13,363 nt of DNA from UBA8296 sp031581145 (GCA_031581145.1 JAVLBP010000026.1:1-13363); one strand, 5' to 3'. Numbered from the stretch's first letter, positions 1 through 6,383 are shown. Numbers and translations: made by a program. Notes: generated by a model not told the origin, from the sequence alone.

Positions 1-88
1 ACTCTATATCCATCCCACTGTTTTCTTGCCCAACAACCATAGCTGTTGATAGTAGAAGACTGAACAATAGGGCAGGTAATGATTTCAT
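1..88 (-). CDS. Secreted protein, N-terminal fragment (cut by window edge)
   Basis: Reading leftward from an ATG at 86-88 gives 29 codons that run off the window without a stop. The peptide begins MKSLPALLFSLLLSTAMVVG and continues QENSGMDIE. This is a classic Sec signal peptide: one Lys, a hydrophobic core rich in Leu, then a small-residue stretch ending Val-Val-Gly before Gln-Glu. Cleavage near residue 20 is likely. The mature protein is not visible, so its function is unknown. No Shine-Dalgarno sequence precedes the ATG, which is common in Bacteroidota-like genomes. The gene is divergent from the InlB-repeat protein across a 62-bp AT-rich gap. The start and secretion call are fairly secure because the signal peptide is so clear. 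The rest is not known. Confidence 0.7.
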   Translation of the reverse strand, partial: MKSLPALLFSLLLSTAMVVGQENSGMDIE

Positions 89-150
89 AATGAAATAATT
101 GTTATACAATAAGCCTTTTATTTGTGCTATATATAGTATAGGTTATAATT
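89..150. promoter_or_regulatory. Divergent AT-rich promoter region
   Basis: These 62 bp separate two divergent genes for exported proteins, so both promoters must lie here or inside the opposite gene. The stretch is very AT-rich. It contains a 5-bp inverted repeat with a 3-bp spacer (ATTGT-TAT-ACAAT, 98-110) and the palindrome CTATATATAG. I could not place a convincing -10/-35 pair or a Bacteroidota -7/-33 pair at correct spacing. A TATAAT at 144-149 is too close to the ATG at 151 to serve that gene with a normal leader. Confidence 0.4.
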
Positions 151-2388
151 ATGAATAATAATCTATTATATATTCCATTTCTATTATTTTTAACGATGTG
201 TGGAACAGAGTCCACACCAACTTTCACTATACAAACTTCGAGCGTTCCGTCCGAGGGAGGATCAGTTGAGCATACACCCTCAGCGACTGTCCAAGATGAA
301 GGAACTGAAGTTTCATTCACTGCTGTGCCTAATGAAGGGTATCTATTTACTCAGTGGCAAGGAGATCTTTCTGGTACTTCCAACCCCTCAAGTATTACAC
401 TTTCAAAAGATATTAATGTAACTGCAGCGTTTGAGAAAAAAACATACCCATTAAGTGTTGGCGTAACAGGAGAAGGCACAGTCGCTGAAAAGGTCATTCA
501 AGCAAAAACTGATTACGAGCATGGGACAATTGTGGAATTGACACCCACACCATCTACAGGATGGACGTTTGTTGAATGGACAGGTGATATCAATAGTAAT
601 GAGCCGGTCCAAGAAATCACCGTTACAGAACCGATTTCGGTAACTGCTGTATTTGAGAAGAAAATATACCCCCTGACTGTAAATCTGGTCGGCGAAGGTG
701 AGGTCGTGGAATCAATCGTTTCCACCAAAACTGATTATGAGTATAGTACTAACGTGCGTTTGACTGCTATTCCAGATACAGGTTGGGCATTTGTATCCTG
801 GACTGGTGATGTTGTGGGAACAGACTCCATAACAACGGTAAGTATCACAGATTCGACGAATGTAACAGCGACATTTGAGAAGGAGTCTTATCCATTAAAC
901 ATTACTGTGGAAGGTGGGGGAGTTGTGGAAGAGAATCTCATTCAAAGTAAATCATATGAATTCGGAAGTATTGTTCAGCTAGTAGCCAAACCGGACTATG
1001 GTTGGGAGTTTGATTCTTGGTCGGGAGATGTCTCTGGCAAAGATTCGACTGTTACCGTTGAAGTGGATGGTCCAAAAAATGTAAAAGCAATATTCACTCG
1101 AGAATCATTTGAGCTAGATATTCGTGTCGAAGGTGAAGGAGAAGTTGATCAAGAAATTGTTCAATCAAAGTCCTATGAGTATCAGACGTTGGTTAAACTG
1201 ACCGCGAACCCTTCAGATGGTTGGGGTTGGTCGGGATGGAGCGGCGATACAACCTCATCAGAAAGAGAAATTGTTGTAAATATTGATCAAAATAAATCCT
1301 TCACAGCCAGCTTTGCTGAGATTGATTACACAATAACGAAAGCAGTTGAAGGTGAGGGTACAATTACGCTTGAACCTGAACTAGAGACATATAAATTTGG
1401 CACATCGGTAAGAGCAACAGCAACACCAGCTGATGGGTGGGAATTTCAAGAGTGGCTTGAATATTCAGGTCTCGGAAACCCTTCAGTAGTGACGGGTAAT
1501 AGAATACAATTTGAGGTTCAAAATAATGTGACCTTGTCAGCTAAATTCAAACAAGTATTTAAACTGACGACGTCTACAACAGGATCAGGCTCAATATCAC
1601 CTTCATCGGGAACATTTAATGTAAGTGAAGTGATATCGCTTACGGCTACCCCTGACGATGGGTACGACTTTGATAATTGGTCTGGTGACGCTTCGGGAAG
1701 TGATAATCCACTTAGCGTCATTATGGACAGCAACAAAGATATTGTTGCAAATTTTTCCCCAAAAGTTTACTCGATAGAAACCTCATCTACATCTAATGGG
1801 GTTATCAATTTTTCACAACAGACGGGTCAGGAACTAGATTCTGGGTTCCCATATGGTTCAGAGGTCTCGTTCGAAGCTGTACCTAGTAATGCATATTTCC
1901 TTGACGAATGGAGTGGAAGCCTGTCGGGTAACGACAATCCCACCACTCTGACAATAACCAGTGATGTGAATGTCGATGCTAATTTCTCCCAAATGCGAAA
2001 TGGTTTACGAATGGCGCGAGAAGGAGGATTTGTTCAAATTGGGTCACTATTATATCAAGCCTCGTTTAGATTCTATAATGAGACAGATCAAACCATAACA
2101 GTGAATTCTTTAAACGTTTACAATGATTCTGGAAATCTTACTGCATCACTAGACGATATTGATACAGAATTAGAACCAAGTGCTGGACTTGGATATAGTT
2201 TGAGCTTCAACTTTAACCGTCCAACGTCTGCTGAATATGATAATTACTCGGTTGCTGTGAATTTTACATATCGTGGTTCGAATTATACCGTACGAAGAAC
2301 TATTCAAAACGAGTATGTAAGCGGAAAGATCCGTACTTCGGGAGAGAATAATGGGGATGTAGAGATTGGAGATTTTATAGAAGACTGA
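151..2388 (+). CDS. InlB-type repeat surface protein (possible lipoprotein)
   Basis: This 745-residue exported protein is built almost wholly of eight tandem beta-rich repeats of about 70-77 residues (residues 24-97, 98-171, 172-245, 246-318, 319-391, 392-468, 469-538, 539-615). Each repeat has a GEG turn, a Y-G-T-V-x-L-T-A-x-P strand, a GW-x-F-x-x-W-x-GD core and an ending N-V-T-A-x-F. This is the divergent InlB B-repeat family found in bacterial surface proteins. The last 130 residues (616-745) look like a separate beta-sandwich that I do not recognise. The N-terminus is a short hydrophobic segment ending LTMC-G. Cys17 could be lipidated, but Met at -1 is unusual for a lipobox, so plain Sec cleavage is possible. 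There is no T9SS sorting domain. The role is probably adhesion, or the repeats act as a spacer stalk. The gene stands alone, with no close partner on the same strand, and is more AT-rich than the antiporter gene nearby. Confidence 0.85.
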   Translation: MNNNLLYIPFLLFLTMCGTESTPTFTIQTSSVPSEGGSVEHTPSATVQDEGTEVSFTAVPNEGYLFTQWQGDLSGTSNPSSITLSKDINVTAAFEKKTYPLSVGVTGEGTVAEKVIQAKTDYEHGTIVELTPTPSTGWTFVEWTGDINSNEPVQEITVTEPISVTAVFEKKIYPLTVNLVGEGEVVESIVSTKTDYEYSTNVRLTAIPDTGWAFVSWTGDVVGTDSITTVSITDSTNVTATFEKESYPLNITVEGGGVVEENLIQSKSYEFGSIVQLVAKPDYGWEFDSWSGDVSGKDSTVTVEVDGPKNVKAIFTRESFELDIRVEGEGEVDQEIVQSKSYEYQTLVKLTANPSDGWGWSGWSGDTTSSEREIVVNIDQNKSFTASFAEIDYTITKAVEGEGTITLEPELETYKFGTSVRATATPADGWEFQEWLEYSGLGNPSVVTGNRIQFEVQNNVTLSAKFKQVFKLTTSTTGSGSISPSSGTFNVSEVISLTATPDDGYDFDNWSGDASGSDNPLSVIMDSNKDIVANFSPKVYSIETSSTSNGVINFSQQTGQELDSGFPYGSEVSFEAVPSNAYFLDEWSGSLSGNDNPTTLTITSDVNVDANFSQMRNGLRMAREGGFVQIGSLLYQASFRFYNETDQTITVNSLNVYNDSGNLTASLDDIDTELEPSAGLGYSLSFNFNRPTSAEYDNYSVAVNFTYRGSNYTVRRTIQNEYVSGKIRTSGENNGDVEIGDFIED
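220..1995 (+). repeat. Eight tandem InlB-like coding repeats
   Basis: The array covers codons 24-615 with a period of about 210-231 bp. Repeats 2 and 3 are exactly 74 residues and 4 and 5 are 73, while 6 and 8 carry small insertions. The units are well diverged at DNA level, so the array is old rather than a recent expansion. Repeats 2-5 resemble one another most, sharing the Y-P-L start and a V-x-x-K-[ST] segment. Repeats 1, 7 and 8 form a second type with a G-S-D-N-P-like loop (GTSNP, GSDNP, GNDNP). Confidence 0.85.
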
Positions 2389-2465
2389 TCAGGTGATTTT
2401 GCGATAAGAAGGCCGTAGATCTGGCCCAAATTCATCCAGCGACATTACCATAACATAGCAATCAA

Positions 2466-2510
2466 GGAATCAAATCCGTAAATGTTATAACAAATACGGA
2501 ATCAACTCCG
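2466..2510. repeat. Degenerate direct repeats with a 26-bp dyad
   Basis: Two 13-bp copies of GGAATCAA[A/C]TCCG lie at 2466-2478 and 2498-2510, exactly 32 bp apart with one mismatch. Between them is a 26-bp near-palindrome at 2475-2500: TCCGTA, AA, the perfect palindrome TGTTATAACA, AA, then TACGGA. Only the AA/AA pairs break the symmetry. It lies just upstream of the broken ATPase gene, so it may be that gene's old operator or promoter region, or the relic of a small mobile element. Nothing else is recognisable in 2389-2526: all three forward frames are closed. Confidence 0.5.
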
Positions 2511-2526
2511 CGATATTATTGGTTAA

Positions 2527-2895
2527 CATCCTTATGTGTTTATTGATGAGGCTCAACGGATCAAAGGAATCGGCCTTACCATGAAGATCATTGGGAATCT
2601 TGATCCGCTGGAATTACGACCCGATAAAGGGGCGCTATGGGAGAACTTTCTGGTGTCGGAGAGGATCAAGCAAATGGCCTATCGTCAACGATTGGCGAGG
2701 TGTTATTTCTGGCGAAGTCGACAACAGCAAGAGGTCGATTTTGTCGAAGATGAAGGGGGAAAGATCACTGGATTTGAGTTTAAGTGGAATGCCGGTGGGC
2801 AAGGGCGACTGAAGCTTCCTCGCACGTTTACCCAAGCGTATGATGCACAGAGCCGGTTTGTGGACAGGTCAAATTTTAGAGAGTTTGTGATGTGA
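2527..2895 (+). pseudogene. Remnant of AAA+ ATPase with DUF4143 domain
   Basis: The frame opens after a TAA at 2524-2526, and the first possible start is GTG at 2536. It begins with a Walker B strand (Y-V-F-IDEAQRIKGIGL) typical of the AAA_14/DUF4143 ATPase family. After about 20 residues it jumps straight to the family's C-terminal block: GN-LDPLELRPDKGALWENF, then SERIKQ, FWRSRQQQEVDFVED, and FEFKW, which matches the nuclease-like end domain. Full-length members are about 370-400 residues; this one has about 120. The N-terminal Walker A region and some 200 central residues are missing. The join falls near 2590-2597, inside K-I-I-G-N, and keeps the frame, so the deletion probably occurred by recombination. 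Intact members are multi-copy ATPases of unknown biological role. This copy cannot bind ATP in the normal way. Function as a small protein cannot be excluded but is unlikely. Confidence 0.8.
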
Positions 2896-2975
2896 ATGGG
2901 TGTGGGGGAGCTATAAATGAGTGCCTCGTGTTTCTCTTTGAGGTCCTTTCCAAGGCTACGACTACCACCTCTCAA

Positions 2976-5057
2976 TTACCCCACCACCTTATGAAAGGCT
3001 GCAATGTGTTGTTTATCGCCTTGGATATAGACGATATCACCCTGTTTGAGGGTCTCTTCTGAGGTGATACGCTCGAGCATGGTCTCGCCACGCTTGATGC
3101 CAAGGATGTTTAGGCCATAGGTGGCGCGAAGGTTGAGCTCTTGGAGGGTTTTACCCACAATGCGGCGACTATCGGTCTGAATGCGAAGGCACGTGATGTT
3201 GAAGTCGGCAAGCTCGGTTGGGCGATAGGTTTTGGGGCGGGAGACCTCGCGATTAAACAGCTGGTAATTGTCGGATCGGATGGCTTCGACAAACTGATCG
3301 ATGTCATCTTCGGGGACAAGGAAATTGTGTAGCACCCCAGTGAAAATCTGTACGGAGGTTTCAAATTCTTCTGGAATGACCTCGTCGGCACCCAATGCCA
3401 GAAGTTCGGTCGTTTCCTTGACATACCGAGTCCGCACGACTAGGTGTACGGAATCACTGATGGAGCGAATCGCTTTGATGACATAACGGGTGGCCAACAA
3501 ATCAGAAATCGCGACCACGGCAACACGTGCCTTGTCGATGTGGGCAATCTCCAGGATATGTTCCTCAGTCGCATCGCCATAGAGTATGGGAACCCCTTTG
3601 GCTCGTTCACGCTGGACGGTTTCGGGGTTGGTCTCAATGACGATGTAGGGGATGTTACTGGCGGCGGCTGCTTTGGCAAGATTACTCCCGTTAATGCCAT
3701 AGCCGATGATGACGAGGTGATTTTGTAAGGCGTGGTCGTGGGATGTAGGGCTGTGGGATGTAGTGTCGCCAGGCGAGTGGCTGTCGGATGCAGAGTCGCC
3801 AGGCGCGCGCTGATTGGATGTGTGGCTGCCGGGGTTCTCGAGCGTGGCTGTGGCTAGTCCTTGTCCTTGTTCGCCAAAAGGCAAAACCTTGGTGACATGG
3901 GCAAGTTTATCGGCAATGGTTTCTGAGAAAATGATCACCAAGGGGGTCAACATCATCGAAAGAATCGACACCGACAAGAAATACTGATTGGTATCGGGGG
4001 TGAGTAGCTCGTATTGCAGCCCAACTTTGGAGAGAATAAAGGCGAATTCCCCCACCTGGAAGAGGGCCAAGCCGGTTAGGATGAGGGTGCGAGGTGGGTA
4101 GCGAAGTGCCGCCACGGCCATGGCAGCAATGAGGGATTTGACCACAAACACAAGTGCCACGAGCCCTAGGATGACCCCAATGTTAGTCACAAAAAACTGC
4201 AGCTGCAAAAGCATCCCAATCGAGACAAAAAAGATACTGGTGAACAACTCCCGAAACGGCAAAATGACGCTTGTGGCTTGGTGGCTGTATTCGGATTCGG
4301 AGAGAATGAGGCCAGCCAGGAAGGCACCCAATGCGAGCGAGAGCCCTGCCTCGGAGGTAAGGAAGGCCACAGCAAAGCACAACGTGATGGTCACTAGCAA
4401 AAACAGCTCCTTGCTGTTGGTTTTCGCCACGGAATAGAGCACCCTCGGGACGATGAACCGTGCACTCACATAGGTGATTGCCACGACAATGAGCGATTTA
4501 CCTAGCAGCGTGGCAATGCTCATCGCGATATTGCCAGACGCCCCGGCCATGATAGGGGTGACCAACATCATCGGCACCACGATAATGTCTTGGAAAATCA
4601 GGATTCCAAGCGCATTTCGCCCGTGCGGTGCGGAGATTTGGCGGCGATCCTGGAGGGTTTTCAGGACGATGGCCGTACTGGACAGCGAAAAAAGAAACCC
4701 AACAAAGACCGACTCATTCCATGGATTGCCCAAGACTTGATATGATACGCTGGCCACGGCTGCGGTCACGCCAACCTGGAGAGCACCACCAATGAACACC
4801 GTTTTTTTGATGGAGGCCAATTGCTTGATCGAGAGCTCCATTCCAATGACAAAAAGCAGCAGAATCACTCCAATTTCGGAGAGGACCTCCACCTGATCCA
4901 CAGCATTAATAAGACTAAACCCGTAGGGCCCAATGATGACCCCTGTGAGAAGAAACCCGATAATGGAAGGCACTTTGATCTTCTGCAGCGCATAGACAAT
5001 CACCACGGAGAGTCCGAGCAGGATGAGCATGTCTTGAAGCAGAGGGAGGTGATGCAT
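2976..5057 (-). CDS. KefB-like CPA2 cation/proton antiporter with RCK domain
   Basis: This 693-residue inner-membrane antiporter exchanges K+ or Na+ for protons. Residues 8-385 are the Na+/H+ exchanger domain with about a dozen hydrophobic helices. They include P-S-I-I-G-F-L-L-T-G (30-39), LFSLSSTAIVLKTL (122-135), the family Gln-Asp pair (Q156-D157) and GAFLAGLILSESEY (244-257). Residues 395-446 are a Ser/His/Gly/Asp linker. Residues 447-560 are a TrkA-N (RCK) nucleotide-binding fold with G-Y-G-I-N-G (452-457) and an acidic residue closing strand two (E475), which favours NAD(H). Residues 616-693 are a TrkA-C ligand-binding domain. Length and order match the KefB/KefC and YbaL group. I see no glutathione-gating partner gene, so YbaL-like or Na+/H+ activity is equally possible. 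The start has no Shine-Dalgarno sequence, and M10 is an alternative start. The gene is convergent with the ATPase remnant, and no clear terminator lies in the 80-bp gap. Confidence 0.93.
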   Translation of the reverse strand: MHHLPLLQDMLILLGLSVVIVYALQKIKVPSIIGFLLTGVIIGPYGFSLINAVDQVEVLSEIGVILLLFVIGMELSIKQLASIKKTVFIGGALQVGVTAAVASVSYQVLGNPWNESVFVGFLFSLSSTAIVLKTLQDRRQISAPHGRNALGILIFQDIIVVPMMLVTPIMAGASGNIAMSIATLLGKSLIVVAITYVSARFIVPRVLYSVAKTNSKELFLLVTITLCFAVAFLTSEAGLSLALGAFLAGLILSESEYSHQATSVILPFRELFTSIFFVSIGMLLQLQFFVTNIGVILGLVALVFVVKSLIAAMAVAALRYPPRTLILTGLALFQVGEFAFILSKVGLQYELLTPDTNQYFLSVSILSMMLTPLVIIFSETIADKLAHVTKVLPFGEQGQGLATATLENPGSHTSNQRAPGDSASDSHSPGDTTSHSPTSHDHALQNHLVIIGYGINGSNLAKAAAASNIPYIVIETNPETVQRERAKGVPILYGDATEEHILEIAHIDKARVAVVAISDLLATRYVIKAIRSISDSVHLVVRTRYVKETTELLALGADEVIPEEFETSVQIFTGVLHNFLVPEDDIDQFVEAIRSDNYQLFNREVSRPKTYRPTELADFNITCLRIQTDSRRIVGKTLQELNLRATYGLNILGIKRGETMLERITSEETLKQGDIVYIQGDKQHIAAFHKVVG
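3751..3840. repeat. 30-bp minisatellite in antiporter linker
   Basis: Three 30-bp units (3751-3780, 3781-3810, 3811-3840) lie in register with the reading frame. Units one and two share the exact block GTCGCCAGGCG (3765-3775 and 3795-3805), and the third is more diverged. On the minus strand they encode the ten-residue repeats ENPGSHTSNQ, RAPGDSASDS and HSPGDTTSHS, a disordered linker between membrane and RCK domains. A partial fourth copy precedes the array at about 3735-3750. Confidence 0.75.
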
Positions 5058-5102
5058 GGATGTGGGGGTTTGTGCGGGTTGGTGACGTGGGGTTGGTGAT
5101 GT

Positions 5103-5133
5103 GGGGTGTGGGGTTTTGGGCGAGGGGTTGGGG
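5103..5133 (+). other. G-quadruplex-forming motif upstream of antiporter
   Basis: Five runs of G on the plus strand are separated by loops of only 2-4 bases: GGGG 5103-5106, GGGG 5110-5113, GGG 5118-5120, GGGG 5124-5127 and GGGG 5130-5133. This satisfies the usual G3+ N1-7 rule with a spare run. More G-runs lie at 5063-5067, 5076-5078 and 5089-5092, so the whole 5060-5150 stretch is G-rich. It sits 45-75 bp upstream of the antiporter ATG. For that leftward gene the G-rich strand is the template strand. The rest of 5134-5290 turns AT-rich and should hold the promoter of the DUF2892 gene, but I could not place it. Confidence 0.65.
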
Positions 5134-5290
5134 TTTTTGGCGCGGGATTTTGGACGCGGACTTTTGCCGACTTTCAGTCCGTAAGTTAATAGATTATAAG
5201 ACCCTTAAACCAGGTTGCATCTGTGCCACAAATTACTAACATTGCTTGTAGCTACATATTAATACAAATACGCTGACATTAGAGGCAAAC

Positions 5291-5494
5291 ATGGGACTAA
5301 AGAAAAATATGGGAACAGCGGATCGGTTGATTCGCCTTGTCGTTGCAGCCGGCGTTGCTGCACTCATCATCACTGGCACGGTCTCTGGCGTGCTTGCCAT
5401 CGCACTTGGTGCCTTTGCAGGGGTGTTTGCAGCTACAAGCTTTGTGAGTACATGCCCGCTCTACATGCCGTTTGGGCTGTCAAGCCGGAAGTAA
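5291..5494 (+). CDS. DUF2892 family small inner-membrane protein
   Basis: This 67-residue protein has the full DUF2892 pattern: a short basic N-terminus (KKNMGTADRLIR), two hydrophobic helices at about 13-31 and 33-51 with a Thr-Gly-x-x-Ser-Gly turn between them, then the signature C-P-L-Y-x-P-F-G (55-62). The family occurs alone or fused to rhodanese domains as in E. coli YgaP, and is tied loosely to sulfur or metal stress. Its exact role is unknown. The length is typical for stand-alone members. ATG at 5291 is preferred because AGAGG at 5281-5285 sits five bases upstream, one of the few clear Shine-Dalgarno sites in the window. M7 is a weaker alternative. The gene is divergent from the antiporter and not part of an operon. 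Confidence 0.88.
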   Translation: MGLKKNMGTADRLIRLVVAAGVAALIITGTVSGVLAIALGAFAGVFAATSFVSTCPLYMPFGLSSRK

Positions 5495-5553
5495 GGGTAG
5501 GACGCATACAATTCGGGGTGTTCCTCAGCGATGGTGGAGCAGTGCAATTGTTA

Positions 5554-5664
5554 TCATTCCTGGATAACCCGTGAATTCTCGCGAAAATGGGTTACAATCT
5601 GTTCTTTATCTCGTTGATGAATCCAAATGACGTCATCTTTCGATAAAAAAACGGTCGAAGCCAC
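5554..5664 (-). pseudogene. Truncated ORF in the toxin position behind AbrB antitoxin
   Basis: A GTG start at 5664 overlaps the TAG stop of the upstream antitoxin by one base (TAGTG), the arrangement of a translationally coupled toxin-antitoxin pair. The frame gives only 36 residues before a TGA: VASTVFLSKDDVIWIHQ followed by RDKEQIVTHFRENSRVIQE. The segment FLSKDDVIWIHQR looks like the first helix of Fic/Doc death-on-curing toxins (the pattern F-L-[ST]-x-[ED]-[ED]-V-x-x-I-H). The Doc continuation and the H-P-F-x-D-G-N-K-R motif are absent, and no continuation is seen in other frames before the end of the DUF2892 gene. The likeliest reading is a toxin truncated by deletion. A real short peptide of another kind is possible. 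The Doc link is weak, resting on about 13 residues. Confidence 0.4.
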
Positions 5665-5879
5665 TACTCAGCCAGTTTATCGAGAGAATCTCCATGCTTA
5701 CTGCGGATCTCTTTGTAGGCTTCTGATACCTGATTAGGATGGACGAGAGTTCTTGGGCTCAACACGATGGTACCATCATCATGTTCAGCGACATGAAAAT
5801 ACTCCGTTTTTGCTCCTCTTAGAGTAATTCTCTTTTTTGAATCGATTCGAGCGTCATATTGAGTTACTTCGTACGACAT
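5664..5879 (-). CDS. AbrB/SpoVT-type antitoxin or DNA-binding protein
   Basis: This 71-residue protein starts at ATG 5877-5879. Residues 9-46 have the swapped-hairpin AbrB pattern seen in small antitoxins: D-A-R-I-D-S-K-K-R-I-T-L-R-G-A, then Y-F-H-V, D-D-G-T-I-V-L-S-P-R, and V-H-P. The C-terminal helix (48-71) is charged and would be the toxin-binding tail. Such proteins repress their own operon by binding inverted repeats. A perfect 14-bp palindrome lies 37-50 bp upstream of its start. The only ORF downstream is the truncated one that overlaps the stop codon, so the antitoxin now appears to lack an active partner. No Shine-Dalgarno site is visible. The family call is good; the antitoxin role is inferred from family and layout. 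Confidence 0.75.
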   Translation of the reverse strand: MSYEVTQYDARIDSKKRITLRGAKTEYFHVAEHDDGTIVLSPRTLVHPNQVSEAYKEIRSKHGDSLDKLAE

Positions 5880-5915
5880 AACTTTTTGTTGTTTTTCTTT
5901 TCAAGATACAGAAGA

Positions 5916-5929
5916 GTGGGAATTCCCAC
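5916..5929. promoter_or_regulatory. Perfect 14-bp palindrome, candidate AbrB operator
   Basis: GTGGGAATTCCCAC is fully symmetric and lies 37-50 bp upstream of the antitoxin start on the minus strand, where a promoter would be. Autoregulation through inverted repeats is normal for AbrB-type antitoxins. That this protein binds this site is inferred from position and symmetry only. It is the longest gap-free perfect palindrome I noticed in the window. Confidence 0.5.
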
Positions 5930-6077
5930 AATTATCAATGTTGGATTTTTTAAGTCGCTTTCCTAGTACCTCGCCTTCCGACTGGGTTCTGTATAGTGAT
6001 CAGGTGATTGATGCTGCTGGGTCTGGCTGTTGGACAATTCGGCGGGTGAGTAGATTTTGAATCGCTCCGCCTCAGGT

Positions 6078-6302
6078 TTACCCGTTCTTCAATTTCTCGA
6101 TTGCTGAATCCAGCCTGGCTTCATTTTTCCTTGAAGATAGTTCATGTTGCGTTGTCGTTAACGAATTGTACTCCTCCAAAGAGATGATCACGACACCACG
6201 ATCTTTACCACGATTAATAATGAGCGTTTCAAAGTTGTCTGTGACGTTGTCTAGGTAGCTCTTGATGTTCTTTCTAAAACTCGAAAGGGTTGTTGTCAGC
6301 AT
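6078..6302 (-). CDS. Phd/YefM-type antitoxin, apparently orphan
   Basis: This protein has 74 residues from ATG 6300-6302. A longer reading to 6389 is open but would place the start inside the operator and add a tail unlike the family. The N-terminus T-T-L-S-S-F-R-K-N-I-K-S-Y-L-D-N-V is the Phd/YefM dimer/DNA-binding part. It is followed by the hallmark strand E-T-L-I-I-N-R-G-K-D-R-G-V-V-I-I-S-L-E-E-Y (residues 25-45), which matches V-x-x-x-R-x-x-x-x-x-V-V-x-[IL]-S-x-x-x-[YF]. The C-terminal helix would bind a RelE/YoeB or Doc toxin. The usual toxin gene should follow directly, but 5930-6077 has no such ORF in any frame. A TGTACA double operator lies upstream. The family assignment is strong, and the loss of the toxin is a direct reading of this sequence. 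Confidence 0.85.
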   Translation of the reverse strand: MLTTTLSSFRKNIKSYLDNVTDNFETLIINRGKDRGVVIISLEEYNSLTTTQHELSSRKNEARLDSAIEKLKNG

Positions 6303-6365
6303 TTTCGGGTCTGTTTTGCGTGTGTTGTGAGCGTGCCGCAAAGGCATCGCATTTGTTATTTTATA

Positions 6366-6383
6366 TGTACAATAATATGTACA
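6366..6383. promoter_or_regulatory. Paired TGTACA operator of YefM type
   Basis: Two TGTACA hexamers (6366-6371 and 6378-6383) sit with centres exactly 12 bp apart, inside the direct repeat TATGTACA at 6364-6371 and 6376-6383. The E. coli yefM-yoeB operator is known for paired TGTACA palindromes at this same spacing. The site lies 64-81 bp upstream of the YefM-like gene, in the only position where such an operator would be expected. On the minus strand, TTATGT and TAAAAT separated by 17 bp could be the promoter it covers. It also lies about 100 bp upstream of the divergent ThuA gene. Confidence 0.7.

Noticed and set aside
5157..5181. Hairpin CGGACT/AGTCCG with an alternative GACT/AGTC fold, possible riboswitch or terminator
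   Set aside because: The stems are only 4-6 bp and there is no T-tract. The two folds are mutually exclusive, but that alone is weak evidence.
5565..5594. TAACCC/GGGTTA inverted repeat as a terminator
   Set aside because: It has a six-base stem with an 18-base loop and no T-run on either strand.
5997..6009. TGATCAGGTGATT also present at 2386-2398
   Set aside because: A shared 13-mer is expected about once by chance in a window of this size, and the flanks do not match.
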